Assembly: GCA_016715365.1 (NCBI GenBank)
Contig: JADKAM010000001.1
Coordinates: 248,001 to 312,000, forward strand
Length of the DNA: 64,000 bases
Direction of reading: 5' to 3'
Origin: Chitinophagaceae bacterium
Lineage (GTDB): Bacteria > Bacteroidota > Bacteroidia > Chitinophagales > Chitinophagaceae
A program made the position numbers and the translations under genes. Below, piece by piece: positions 46,189 to 55,237 of this stretch. The notes beneath the pieces are model-generated. The model did no database searches. It saw only the letters and a program-made list of their open reading frames with translations, and was not told where the DNA came from. Position 1 is the first letter of the stretch. Every line of letters starts with the position of its first letter.

Positions 46189-47683
46189 GCTCAGTATTTA
46201 ATGCAAACTTTTTATTTAGCATAAGTAAGATTATAAAATACAGCCAAAATCCTGTTATAACTTTAACCAGATTAGCCACCTGGATGTAGTGTACTGCAAA
46301 AAACAATCCTGTTGCGATTGCAGCGTTTATTAAAATAATGAACCCGGTATATTTTAATAACGCTTCGTATTTGATATGCGGTACCAGTTCACGGCAAATA
46401 AAATACATGCTAAAAAAATTAATCAGGTTCATGATGATAATGGCGTAAGCATAACCATAAGCACCATAATACCTGGTGCAGATCCAAATAGCAGCTATTA
46501 AAATGATATTTAAAACTACCTGGTAAAAAAAAGCCTGCCTTATAGCCTGTATGGCAACAAAAATACGGGTAACAATAGCATTAACGCCAATACTGAAAAT
46601 AGTGACAGACAACAGCTGCATAAACCTTGCCGATTCAACCACGGCTTCCTGTGTAAAATTTCCCCTGTTATAAAAAAGTTCTACAATAGGTTCTGCAAAA
46701 ACAAACATAAAACAACCCAGCGGCACCAGTATAAAAACCATCATTTTAGATATGCTCAAAAAAGTTTCATTCATCCCGGCATAATCCTTTCGGGCAAATT
46801 CTTCATTTAGTTTTATACCAATTACATTGGCAAACTGCGATGTTACCAGCGTATTGGGTATATCAGCAATATTTTTTCCGTAATTCATTACGCTGATAAC
46901 GCCACTGCCAAAGCCACTTAACAGGTATAGCGGAAACATACTGCTGGCAACGGTTGTAATCTGACCCAGTTCAGAATAAAACACATTGCTCCAGGTACTT
47001 TTCCTGATCGGCGGCTTCTTAAAACTGAATTTCCAGCCGGCTATTTTATACAAAATATACATTTGAATGAGCAGGTTTACAGCATACGAAATTAATCCGC
47101 CCGCAATAACACTCATTACATCATACTCTGCCCTCAGCAAAAAAATACAAACTATGACTATACAGCTTTTAACACTGCTGATAACCATTGGCAGACTAAA
47201 ATATTTTAAAGAAGTAAGGATACTGTTAAAGTAATTGGTAAGCACATGAAAAATAAAAAAGAAAGAGCCTGCCCAAAAATAATTTCGATAAATGATAATA
47301 TCTGCTTGCGAAAACCTCGATATCAACCCGAATATGGTTGTACCAAAAAAATACATGCCAACAGTAAACAGCATGCCGATCACAAAATAGATCATCAAAA
47401 AATAATTCAGAAAACTGTTTGCCTTTTCATCTCCTTCTTTTTCACGCAGACGCATAGATTCCGGAATTAGTACAGCCGTATCTATATTATTAATAAAGCT
47501 GGAAAAGAGGATCATGGTAGTAAAAACAAAGAAATAGATATCAGTTTTTATAGTGCTGCCAAAATAACGGGCTATGATGATGGTTAACAGGAACAGGATC
47601 CCTTTGGAGATAATGTTGAACAAAACAGAAAGCGTCATGCCCCTTGTATACGATTCTGCTTTTATCAACCTCAAAAAATTCAT
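46148..47683 (-). CDS. MurJ-like/Wzx oligosaccharide flippase
   Basis: A 511-residue membrane protein with about fourteen hydrophobic segments. The N-terminal Ser-Lys-Gly-Ile-Leu-Phe and Ile-Ile-Ala-Arg-Tyr-Phe-Gly motifs and Glu-Pro-Ile-Val-Glu-Leu-Phe-Tyr-Asn-Arg-Gly-Asn-Phe near residue 335 are typical of the MurJ/MviN branch of the MOP superfamily. In this context it probably flips lipid-linked glycan units. It is the first gene of the minus-strand block at 47.7 kb, and upstream lie nested palindromes and the divergent ABC-F gene. Confidence 0.88.
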   Translation of the reverse strand: MNFLRLIKAESYTRGMTLSVLFNIISKGILFLLTIIIARYFGSTIKTDIYFFVFTTMILFSSFINNIDTAVLIPESMRLREKEGDEKANSFLNYFLMIYFVIGMLFTVGMYFFGTTIFGLISRFSQADIIIYRNYFWAGSFFFIFHVLTNYFNSILTSLKYFSLPMVISSVKSCIVIVCIFLLRAEYDVMSVIAGGLISYAVNLLIQMYILYKIAGWKFSFKKPPIRKSTWSNVFYSELGQITTVASSMFPLYLLSGFGSGVISVMNYGKNIADIPNTLVTSQFANVIGIKLNEEFARKDYAGMNETFLSISKMMVFILVPLGCFMFVFAEPIVELFYNRGNFTQEAVVESARFMQLLSVTIFSIGVNAIVTRIFVAIQAIRQAFFYQVVLNIILIAAIWICTRYYGAYGYAYAIIIMNLINFFSMYFICRELVPHIKYEALLKYTGFIILINAAIATGLFFAVHYIQVANLVKVITGFWLYFIILLMLNKKFALNTELAYILKHVKKKFY

Positions 47684-47742
47684 TAGACGGAAAATTGGTG
47701 AACAGTGATTTTTTTAATTAATCCCCTTCGGGAATTTTAATC

Positions 47743-47828
47743 TGCCACAGAGGCACAGAAACACTGAATCCGAATTGTATTTTTCTGTGCCTGCCTGCCG
47801 GTAGGCAGGTTTCCGTGCCTCTGTGGCA
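47743..47828. repeat. Nested palindromic repeat (REP-like)
   Basis: Outer arms 47743-47761 and 47810-47828 are inverted repeats identical at 18 of 19 positions (TGCCACAGAGGCACAGAAA type). The centre holds a second near-palindrome, CCTGCCTGCCGGTAGGCAGG at 47790-47809. Both motifs look like dispersed Bacteroidota intergenic repeats. It sits in the 242-nt divergent gap between flippase and ABC-F genes. Confidence 0.75.
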
Positions 47829-47833
47829 ATCTC

Positions 47834-47852
47834 ATTTTGCCGCAGGCAAAAT
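47834..47852. repeat. Perfect short palindrome beside the nested repeat
   Basis: ATTTTGCC and GGCAAAAT form a perfect 8-bp stem around GCA, six bases after the outer arm of the neighbouring repeat. It lies about 60 nt upstream of the ABC-F -7 box, so it could be an operator or simply part of the repeat element. Confidence 0.5.
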
Positions 47853-47913
47853 TTCCTCCTCAAAAATAGTGGTTCAAATCCAAAATCAATTCTGCTGCAA
47901 GCATTTACTCCTT

Positions 47914-47921
47914 TACCTTTG
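47914..47921 (+). promoter_or_regulatory. -7 box of the ABC-F gene (near-leaderless start)
   Basis: TACCTTTG matches TAnnTTTG exactly and ends 4 nt before the ATG at 47926. If used, the transcript would begin at or just before the start codon. The -33 element is poorly defined. Confidence 0.45.
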
Positions 47922-47925
47922 CGCC

Positions 47926-49836
47926 ATGCATTATGCTTCAATAGAAAACCTGGCCAAATCGTTTGGCATACGTACCCTTTTTAAAAATATTTCTTTTTAT
48001 GTGGAAGAGGGAGATAAAATTGCGCTGGTTGCCCGTAACGGCAGCGGCAAATCAACTTTATTAAAAATAATTGCCGGGCTGGATACGGCCGATACCGGTA
48101 CACTTTGGACCCACAAAGACATTAAAGTGATCATGTTACAACAGGATACTGTGTTTGAAGAAAATAAAAGCATCTGGGATAATGTGTTGAAAATGGACAA
48201 TGCCGTGGTGAAAGTGGTTAAGGAATACGAAATGTGCCTGGAGCAGGAAGAAGAAAATATAGAAAAACTTACCGACCTGATGGCCAAGGTGGATGAACTG
48301 AATGCCTGGAATTTTGAAAGTGAATTGAAACAGATATTGGGTAAACTTAACCTGCATCACCTGAACGAACCGGTAAAAAATCTCAGCGGCGGCCAACGCA
48401 AAAGAGTAGCGCTTGCACAGGCATTGATTGAAGCACAACTGCATGAAGGCAAATGCCTGCTGATACTGGATGAACCTACCAACCACCTGGATGTACAGAT
48501 GATCGAGTGGCTGGAAGATTATTTATCGGCACAAAAAGTTACGCTGCTTTGTGTAACGCATGATCGGTATTTTTTAGATGCCGTTTGTAACGAGATACTG
48601 GAAATGGACGATGAAAAGATCTATGTATACAAAGGCGATTATGATTATTTTTTAGAACAGAAAAGTCTGCGACAGGAAGTACAGGCAAGCGAACTGCAAA
48701 AAGATAAAAATATTTTTCGTAAAGAACTGGAGTGGATGCGCAAGCAACCCAAGGCTCGTACCACCAAATCAAAATCGCGGCAGGATGCTTTTGTTGATAT
48801 TGAAGAAAGAGTAAGCCAGCGCAAAGAAGAAACCGATATAAGTCTGCAGGTAAAAATGACCAGGCTTGGCGGCAAAGTACTGGAAATGAAAAAAATAAAC
48901 AAGAGTTATGGCGATAAAGTAATTCTGAAAGGATTTGATTATACTTTTAAAAGAGGCGAACGCATTGGTATTGTGGGTAAGAACGGTATTGGTAAATCTA
49001 CTTTTTTAAAAATAGCGCTGCAGCAGGAAATGCCCGACAGTGGCAAGGTTAACCATGGCGACACGGTTGTGTTTGGCAACTTTAACCAGGAAGGTTTACA
49101 ATACAAAGAAGACAAGCGGGCCATTGATTATGTAAAAGATTTTGCTGAATTTTTTCCGTTGGCCGATGGCGGAAAAATTTCTGCCACACAGTTCATGGAA
49201 AAATTTGGCTTTGCTGCCGAGCAGCAATACACTCCACTCAGCAAATTAAGCGGTGGCGAAAAACGCAGGCTGCATTTATTAAGTATTCTTTTTCTCAACC
49301 CCAATTTTTTAATACTAGATGAACCTACCAACGATCTGGATCTGCAAACTTTAAGAACACTGGAAGAATTTCTGTTGGATTTTCCCGGCTGCATTTTAAT
49401 TGTAAGTCATGATAGGTATTTTATGGACCGCATGGTTGATCACTTGTTTGCTTTTGAAGGCGATGGTGTGATAAAGGATTTTCCCGGCAACTATACTTTA
49501 TATCGTGAATACAAAGCAGCCGCAGAAAAAAATCCTTCGGCGGTAAAGCCGATTCCTGAAGTAAAGGCCGAACAACTATCCGCAGGATCCATTGGGCAAA
49601 CAACCAACAACAAACCTCAAACTAATAAGCCTTCTTTCAAAGAAAAATTCGAATTCGAACAACTGGAAAAGGAAATCCCTGCCTTGCAAAAAGAAAAAAC
49701 CGAACTGGAAGAAAAAATGAACAGCGGCGGTATAGATTATGATGCCCTGCAAAAAGCTGCCGAACGCATCAGCACCATTGTGCAACTGCTCGATGAAAAA
49801 GAAATGCGCTGGCTTGAGTTGAGTGAAAGAATTTGA
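47926..49836 (+). CDS. ABC-F family ATPase, Uup-like
   Basis: A soluble protein of 636 residues with two ABC domains. The first has Ala-Arg-Asn-Gly-Ser-Gly-Lys-Ser-Thr, Leu-Ser-Gly-Gly-Gln and Leu-Asp-Glu-Pro-Thr-Asn-His-Leu-Asp. The second has Gly-Lys-Asn-Gly-Ile-Gly-Lys-Ser-Thr, Leu-Ser-Gly-Gly-Glu and Leu-Asp-Glu-Pro-Thr-Asn-Asp-Leu-Asp. A linker about residues 250-310 and a C-terminal coiled coil (last 70 residues) match Uup/EttA-type ribosome-associated factors. The frame is open further upstream, but Met at 47926 begins the conserved Tyr-Ala-Ser-Ile-Glu-Asn-Leu strand. It acts on translation or DNA metabolism, not on export. Confidence 0.93.
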   Translation: MHYASIENLAKSFGIRTLFKNISFYVEEGDKIALVARNGSGKSTLLKIIAGLDTADTGTLWTHKDIKVIMLQQDTVFEENKSIWDNVLKMDNAVVKVVKEYEMCLEQEEENIEKLTDLMAKVDELNAWNFESELKQILGKLNLHHLNEPVKNLSGGQRKRVALAQALIEAQLHEGKCLLILDEPTNHLDVQMIEWLEDYLSAQKVTLLCVTHDRYFLDAVCNEILEMDDEKIYVYKGDYDYFLEQKSLRQEVQASELQKDKNIFRKELEWMRKQPKARTTKSKSRQDAFVDIEERVSQRKEETDISLQVKMTRLGGKVLEMKKINKSYGDKVILKGFDYTFKRGERIGIVGKNGIGKSTFLKIALQQEMPDSGKVNHGDTVVFGNFNQEGLQYKEDKRAIDYVKDFAEFFPLADGGKISATQFMEKFGFAAEQQYTPLSKLSGGEKRRLHLLSILFLNPNFLILDEPTNDLDLQTLRTLEEFLLDFPGCILIVSHDRYFMDRMVDHLFAFEGDGVIKDFPGNYTLYREYKAAAEKNPSAVKPIPEVKAEQLSAGSIGQTTNNKPQTNKPSFKEKFEFEQLEKEIPALQKEKTELEEKMNSGGIDYDALQKAAERISTIVQLLDEKEMRWLELSERI

Positions 49837-49870
49837 GTAACTTTCAAATTCAACTTTACCAACCAGCTGT

Positions 49871-51025
49871 ATGAACCAACGCTTTTACTCCCTCGATGTT
49901 TTTCGTGGTGCCACGGTGGCACTCATGATTTTGGTAAATAACCCCGGCAGTTGGGGACATATTTTTCCGCCGCTGGAACATGCAAGCTGGCATGGCGTTA
50001 CACCAACCGACCTGGTTTTTCCTTTCTTTTTATTTGCCGTAGGCAATGCCATGGCTTTTGTTATGCCCAAACTGGATGCAGCAGGCGAAGGCGCATTCTG
50101 GAAAAAAGTAATCAAGCGTACGTTACTGATATTTGGTATCGGCATGTTTTTAAACTGGTTCCCGTTTATAAAATATAATGAAGCTGGCAATTTTGTTGCC
50201 AAACCTTTTGAGAACCTCCGCATTTTTGGGGTACTGCAGCGCATTGCTGTCAGTTATTTTTTCGCTTCGGTAATTGTACATTATTTTAAAGTGCGTGGCT
50301 CATTTGTTGTGGGCATGTTTATTTTATTAGGCTATTGGTTTTTATGTGTGGCCGCAAACCCTTCCGATCCGTTTAGTTTAAACGGTTGGTTTGGCACCAA
50401 TATAGACAAAGCAATCCTGGGCGAAAAACACATGTACCGTGGTGAAGGGATTGCTTTTGATCCCGAAGGTTTGATGAACAGTTTTGCCGCCATTGTGCAG
50501 GTAATACTTGGTTACCTGGTGGGCAATTATATTTTACAAAAAGGCAAAACACATGAAATGCTCAACGGTTTATTTGTTGCAGGCTGTGTACTGGTGTTTG
50601 CCGGCTTTTGCTGGGATATGGTTTTTCCGCTCAACAAAAAAATATGGACCAGCAGTTATACCATTTACACAACCGGCCTGGCACTGCTCATCTTATCCAT
50701 GATGATCTATCTGCTCGACTTTAAAAATACCAAGGGGATCTGGAGCCGTTTCTTTGATGTGTTTGGCAAAAATGCACTTTTCATTTTTGCCATGAGCGCC
50801 CTTATACCACGCTCACTCGGCCTCATACGCATAAGCAACGGCTTTACCGATGCAGGCAAACCAAAATACCTGAGCCCTTTAAGCTGGTTTTACGAAACCC
50901 TCTGCAAGCCCATCTTTCCCGGCGACCCACGCATTGGTTCTTTAATTTATGCGCTTTGCTTTATTAGCATGATGTGGTTTTTAGCCTGGGTGCTTGATAA
51001 GAAGAAGATCTATATAAAAGTGTGA
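49871..51025 (+). CDS. NagX/heparan-alpha-glucosaminide N-acetyltransferase-like membrane protein
   Basis: A 384-residue membrane protein with about ten hydrophobic segments. It starts Phe-Tyr-Ser-Leu-Asp-Val-Phe-Arg-Gly and continues to the Val-Asn-Asn-Pro-Gly-Ser-Trp-Gly-His loop and Thr-Pro-Thr-Asp-Leu-Val-Phe-Pro-Phe-Phe. These are hallmarks of the DUF5009/DUF1624 family, which includes the human lysosomal HGSNAT. Members transfer acetyl groups across a membrane to amino sugars. It lies 35 nt after the ABC-F gene on the same strand and may be co-transcribed. Confidence 0.88.
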   Translation: MNQRFYSLDVFRGATVALMILVNNPGSWGHIFPPLEHASWHGVTPTDLVFPFFLFAVGNAMAFVMPKLDAAGEGAFWKKVIKRTLLIFGIGMFLNWFPFIKYNEAGNFVAKPFENLRIFGVLQRIAVSYFFASVIVHYFKVRGSFVVGMFILLGYWFLCVAANPSDPFSLNGWFGTNIDKAILGEKHMYRGEGIAFDPEGLMNSFAAIVQVILGYLVGNYILQKGKTHEMLNGLFVAGCVLVFAGFCWDMVFPLNKKIWTSSYTIYTTGLALLILSMMIYLLDFKNTKGIWSRFFDVFGKNALFIFAMSALIPRSLGLIRISNGFTDAGKPKYLSPLSWFYETLCKPIFPGDPRIGSLIYALCFISMMWFLAWVLDKKKIYIKV

Positions 51026-51144
51026 TTTTTTCCGCAGAAGGCTGTGCCTGTGAGCCCGGCATTAGATCATTGTGGAGCTTCGGTGGCGTCGCACTCTTGT
51101 ACATTTTATTCTTGGTGAGCATAAAACATTTTTATACACAAGAG

Positions 51145-53172
51145 TCACTTCCCAATCTGCCACAACGCCTCCTCTACTTCCCCAACCGGCAACTCACAAG
51201 TTTTATCCCTGCACACATAAATCATAGTTTGCCCTTGCACCAGTTTATCTTCAAGCAAAGCAATTTTACTTGCTGCATTAGCTCCCAATAAAATCACAGT
51301 GGGTAAATAATGTTCATCAAATTGCTGCCGCCTGTTTTTAAAATCATCGCCCATTATTGCCACTTCATACAGCGGGCTTGTAAACAAAGCCTGCAGCATG
51401 CCCCAGTTTGCATAAAAATAAATATTGCGCTGTACATCAGCTTCCACGTTGATCAGCATTTGTTTTGCCTTGCTTATATATTCATCCTTGTTTAAAAAAT
51501 GCCCCAGCAAAAAAAGATTCTTCGCCATTTCACTGTTAGATGAGGGAATTACATTATCCGATAATTCCATCTTACGTGCAATCAGATCGGCATATTGGTT
51601 ATGCGTATAAAAGAACATGCCGGAGCTTGCATCAAAAAAATGCTCCAGAGTATAGCTTGTAATTTTATTTGCTTCTGTCAGCCATTTTTCATCAAATGTT
51701 GCCTGGTACAGTTCAATAAAAGCAGCAATGGTAAAAGCATAATCATCCAGCAATGCATTAATGGATGATCTGCCGTTCTTATAATTACGCGTCATTTCTC
51801 CATCGGCAGCAATGGCTTTTTTCAAAAGAAAATTCGCATTGGTAACAGCAGCGTTCAGGAAAGCTTCTTCACCAAAGACCCGGTAAGCTTTTGCATAACC
51901 GGTTATCATCAGGGCATTCCAGCTGCTCAAAATTTTATCATCAAGGCCAGGTTTAATCCTGCTGTTTCTTACCTGCATCAGTTTAACTTTTGCAGCATCA
52001 ATTTTACTTTTTAGTTCTTCAACTGTTATTTTAAATGCTTCTGCAACCGCCACATCGGTTTCATTTCTTAATAAAATACTATTGCCATGCTCCCAATTAC
52101 CGGCAGCAGTAATATTGTAATAAGCCGAAAATATTGCAGCATCATCTCCCAAAACATTATCCACTTCTTCTTTTGTCCATACATAAAATTTACCTTCCAC
52201 GCCTTCGCTGTCTGCATCCAGCGATGCATAAAATGCACCTTCCGGCGAAGTAAGTTCCTGCTTTACAAAATCAATTGTTTCGTAAACTGTTTTTTTATAC
52301 AGCGGATTTTTTGTTGCCTGGTAAGCCTGCGCATACAGCGTTACCAGCTGTGCATTGTCGTACAGCATTTTTTCAAAATGCGGCACATGCCAGTTGGCAT
52401 CGGTTGAGTAGCGTGCAAAGCCGCCCTGCAGGTGATCGTAAATACCGCCCATTGCCATGTTATCTAATGTAACTGTTACTGCTTTTAATGCTTCCTCATT
52501 ATTGCCCAGGTAATTGTAATGCAACAGGTATTGCCAGGCAGATGGCATGGGAAATTTTGGCGCCCGGTTCTCTCCTCCTCTTGTAAAATCAATATTAGGC
52601 TTCCAGGTTTCAAACTGTTTATCAAGATCACTGATTGAAAATGTCTTTTCCTTTTTTGTAAACACAACATGCTCTGTTGCATGAATACCTTTGGTAACCT
52701 GCTCTGCACTTTTCTGCAAGGCTTCGGGTTGCTTTTGTTGCTGGTCAACAAAATAGGCCAGCATATTCATCCATTTATCTTTGGGGAAATAAGTGCCGGC
52801 ATAAAAGGGCCTGCCATCTGCCAGAGCCATGGCATTAAGCGGCCAGCCACCACGGCCGGTTATCAATTGTGCTGCGGTCATGTACACCTGGTCCACATCG
52901 GGCCTTTCTTCCCTGTCCACTTTTATGCAGATGAAATTTTCATTCATGATTTTTGCCACTTCAACATCTTCAAAACTTTCATGCTCCATTACATGGCACC
53001 AATGGCAGGCGGCATAACCAATGCTGATGATAAGCATTTTATTTTCGGCGCTTGCTTTTTGTAAAGCTTTATCGCCCCAGGGATACCAGTTTACAGGATT
53101 GTGCGCATGCTGCAGCAAATACGGACTGCTTTCGTTGATAAGATCGTTGGTGTATACGGGATTGTTGTTCAT
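51145..53172 (-). CDS. DUF255 thioredoxin-domain protein (YyaL/SPATA20 family)
   Basis: A 675-residue protein. The N-terminal thioredoxin-like domain carries Asn-Pro-Val-Asn-Trp-Tyr-Pro-Trp-Gly, Cys-His-Trp-Cys-His near residue 57 and Val-Asp-Arg-Glu-Glu-Arg-Pro-Asp-Val-Asp near 85. The rest is an alpha/alpha barrel resembling N-acylglucosamine 2-epimerase, with Gly-Gly-Ile-Tyr-Asp-His-Leu-Gln-Gly-Gly-Phe near residue 240. The biochemical role is unknown. A terminator for the upstream thioredoxin gene separates the two. Confidence 0.92.
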   Translation of the reverse strand: MNNNPVYTNDLINESSPYLLQHAHNPVNWYPWGDKALQKASAENKMLIISIGYAACHWCHVMEHESFEDVEVAKIMNENFICIKVDREERPDVDQVYMTAAQLITGRGGWPLNAMALADGRPFYAGTYFPKDKWMNMLAYFVDQQQKQPEALQKSAEQVTKGIHATEHVVFTKKEKTFSISDLDKQFETWKPNIDFTRGGENRAPKFPMPSAWQYLLHYNYLGNNEEALKAVTVTLDNMAMGGIYDHLQGGFARYSTDANWHVPHFEKMLYDNAQLVTLYAQAYQATKNPLYKKTVYETIDFVKQELTSPEGAFYASLDADSEGVEGKFYVWTKEEVDNVLGDDAAIFSAYYNITAAGNWEHGNSILLRNETDVAVAEAFKITVEELKSKIDAAKVKLMQVRNSRIKPGLDDKILSSWNALMITGYAKAYRVFGEEAFLNAAVTNANFLLKKAIAADGEMTRNYKNGRSSINALLDDYAFTIAAFIELYQATFDEKWLTEANKITSYTLEHFFDASSGMFFYTHNQYADLIARKMELSDNVIPSSNSEMAKNLFLLGHFLNKDEYISKAKQMLINVEADVQRNIYFYANWGMLQALFTSPLYEVAIMGDDFKNRRQQFDEHYLPTVILLGANAASKIALLEDKLVQGQTMIYVCRDKTCELPVGEVEEALWQIGK

Positions 53173-53204
53173 TGTTTTTTAAAATTAGCGATTATAAAAA
53201 CAAA

Positions 53205-53234
53205 AAAGCAGCAACCGAAACCAGTTACTGCTTT
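53205..53234 (-). terminator. Rho-independent terminator of the thioredoxin gene
   Basis: An 11-bp stem (53205-53215 with 53224-53234, one G-T pair) and 8-nt loop are followed on the minus strand by a T-rich tail (53195-53204). It lies 21 nt after the stop of the 53255-53737 gene. Confidence 0.8.
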
Positions 53235-53254
53235 CAAAAAATATCAGGAATGCC

Positions 53255-53737
53255 TTATTTTATTTTTGGCACATTATTAATTACATACTTGCCAAATTCT
53301 ATCAGTTGTGCAGGGTTCATGTACCCTTCTGCAATTGAAGTAGATTTCAGGTCGGCATCCATGATCAGCAAAGTTGGGTAAGCACGTATCTGGTATTTTT
53401 CTGCAAAAGCCAAACCATCGCCCTTTTCCATATCCAGCGCTATATTAATAAAATGTTTATTGAAAAAGTCGCCGGCTGCTTTATCAGGAAAAGTATTTTG
53501 CTTTAACATTCTGCAGGGGCCACACCAGGTTGTGTAAGCATCTACAAAGATCAACTTTTTTTCTTTTTTTGCCTGCTCTATTGCTTTTGCCCAGTTTGGC
53601 TCAACGAATTGAATGCCTTTATCACCATTAAGATTATTTGCTGCAGCTATTATGTTGCTGTTTGATTTTGGCATAAATGCAAATACCATAACAGCAATAA
53701 TTATAAATACGCCGGTAATAAGTAATTTTTTATTCAT
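53255..53737 (-). CDS. Membrane-anchored thioredoxin-family protein
   Basis: A 160-residue protein. An N-terminal hydrophobic helix (about residues 4-22) should export or anchor it, and a thioredoxin domain follows with Trp-Cys-Gly-Pro-Cys near residue 71. The cis-proline region Ile-Arg-Ala-Tyr-Pro-Thr-Leu lies near residue 117. It is likely a periplasmic disulfide reductase or chaperone, with its own terminator downstream. The gene is probably monocistronic. Confidence 0.9.
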   Translation of the reverse strand: MNKKLLITGVFIIIAVMVFAFMPKSNSNIIAAANNLNGDKGIQFVEPNWAKAIEQAKKEKKLIFVDAYTTWCGPCRMLKQNTFPDKAAGDFFNKHFINIALDMEKGDGLAFAEKYQIRAYPTLLIMDADLKSTSIAEGYMNPAQLIEFGKYVINNVPKIK

Positions 53738-53832
53738 TTGTTAATGTATAAGAATACAAGTTTACATTTTCTTTTCCAATCCCTCATTTGCTTTAACATT
53801 TTATTATTGATATCTCCACTGTCAGCTACCGG

Positions 53833-55152
53833 TTATTTTTCTAATCCCAAAAAATCAATCTCCGGTTTTTTACCGGTTGATGAAACAGAGAATTTTGTTT
53901 TCAATATGGTATTGTCGTTAAAGAATCCACAGTTACGCAAATAAAATTTTCCATCGCTTACGCCACCACTATAATCAAGCCGGTAGCCAATATTGGCAGT
54001 AGCATCACCGGTAAACAACATTTTTGTAACCGGTTTCCATTCGCCTGTTTTTGTTACCAACCATTGATTATGATAGTAAGCCTTGCGGGTGATGCAGCCG
54101 GTCTCCGGTTCAAAATTTTCGAGAAAAGAATGTAGTTTTTTTAAGTAGGTATTTGTTTCAGGGCGATTGAAGCTGGCGATCAACAACCATTTTCCACCGG
54201 ATCCTGCGGGCTTTTTTTCAGCAGCATAAAAATAGGCTGTGTAGGTGGTGTAATTATTTTCAGTTGGTTTTGCATGTACCAGAAATTTATAAGTTTCGCC
54301 AGCCTTCCAGTTATACTGCAAATAACTCTGTCCACCTGAACCTTCATTGCCAAACTCCCCGGCATGCACTTTGTCTCCTTTTTTAAGCAACTGTATCTTT
54401 TTATTCTCCGGAATTTCTTTGGGGTTATCCGTAACAAAGGGGCTCCACACCGAAAATAATATCCTTCGTTCTTTGGCCGAATTCACCTGCATACCAAAAT
54501 AACCTTCTGCAAATCCATTGGCCATAAAGTAAGACCCGGTCACATCATTACCCTCGGGCACGGTAATTTCATTGTAGAACCATTCCACATCTTCGTTCAC
54601 TTCTGCCAGGTCATAATTGATATGAACTGAAGGACCCCTTCGCCCCCAATAAAAATAATTGCCCTCATTGTTTTTTACAAAAGCGGCTGGACTATCTGTT
54701 GCCGTGCCTTCCAGGTACAGATCATTTACATCAGCAAACAGGTTACCGGTTTTACTGAGTCCCTGAGCAGTAATTAATATATAGCCCGGCTGTGTAATGC
54801 GCCATTCGCCAATGGCATACTCTTTGTCGGCCGTTCCGCTAACATTGATCGTCTTGCTTATTCCATTGATCGTCCATTGTAAAGTACTTTCCCCTCCCGG
54901 AACATGCATAACAGCAGCGAGTTTAAGCGATCCTGCTTTTTGAACTTTGATATACGTACTGAAAATCGCATCGCCATATTGCCAGTTTCTCCATCCTTTG
55001 ACGGTAACCTTTTCATCACCATTCTTTGATCTGGCAGTAACCCATGAGTTGCCGCCAAGCGGTACAATTATTTTAGCAGGTTCAGTCTGACTATATGTTT
55101 GAGTGCAGGTTAGTAAAGCAACCGCAAGAATTTTATAATACAATGATTTCAT
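53833..55152 (-). CDS. Secreted DUF3472 protein with N-terminal DUF5077-like domain
   Basis: About 439 residues from the ATG at 55152, chosen because it begins a good signal peptide (Lys, hydrophobic run, Thr-Tyr-Ser-Gln cleavage region). The frame is open 54 nt further upstream. A beta-rich N-terminal domain has Pro-Leu-Gly-Gly-Asn-Ser-Trp and Gly-Trp-Arg-Asn-Trp. The second domain has Tyr-Phe-Tyr-Trp-Gly-Arg-Arg-Gly-Pro-Ser-Val-His near residue 170 and Gly-Tyr-Phe-Gly-Met-Gln-Val-Asn-Ser near 225, matching DUF3472. It is likely a cell-surface or periplasmic carbohydrate-related protein; function is not established. Confidence 0.87.
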   Translation of the reverse strand: MKSLYYKILAVALLTCTQTYSQTEPAKIIVPLGGNSWVTARSKNGDEKVTVKGWRNWQYGDAIFSTYIKVQKAGSLKLAAVMHVPGGESTLQWTINGISKTINVSGTADKEYAIGEWRITQPGYILITAQGLSKTGNLFADVNDLYLEGTATDSPAAFVKNNEGNYFYWGRRGPSVHINYDLAEVNEDVEWFYNEITVPEGNDVTGSYFMANGFAEGYFGMQVNSAKERRILFSVWSPFVTDNPKEIPENKKIQLLKKGDKVHAGEFGNEGSGGQSYLQYNWKAGETYKFLVHAKPTENNYTTYTAYFYAAEKKPAGSGGKWLLIASFNRPETNTYLKKLHSFLENFEPETGCITRKAYYHNQWLVTKTGEWKPVTKMLFTGDATANIGYRLDYSGGVSDGKFYLRNCGFFNDNTILKTKFSVSSTGKKPEIDFLGLEK

Positions 55153-55209
55153 CAATGCTAATTTAACAGATATTACCCGATTAAATGAACAGATCAGGGA
55201 CAACAATAA

Positions 55210-55237
55210 AAAGAGGCTTTCGTTTGAAACCCTCTTT
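55210..55237 (-). terminator. Terminator-like hairpin
   Basis: Arms 55210-55221 and 55226-55237 form a 12-bp stem with one mismatch and a GTTT loop. On the minus strand TTTTTATTG follows. No gene ends nearby on that strand; the closest upstream stop is at 55621. Confidence 0.5.

Noticed and set aside
47815..47925. Upstream extension of the ABC-F reading frame by 37 residues
   Set aside because: It would translate the palindromic repeat and the promoter box; the conserved first beta strand begins right after the ATG at 47926.
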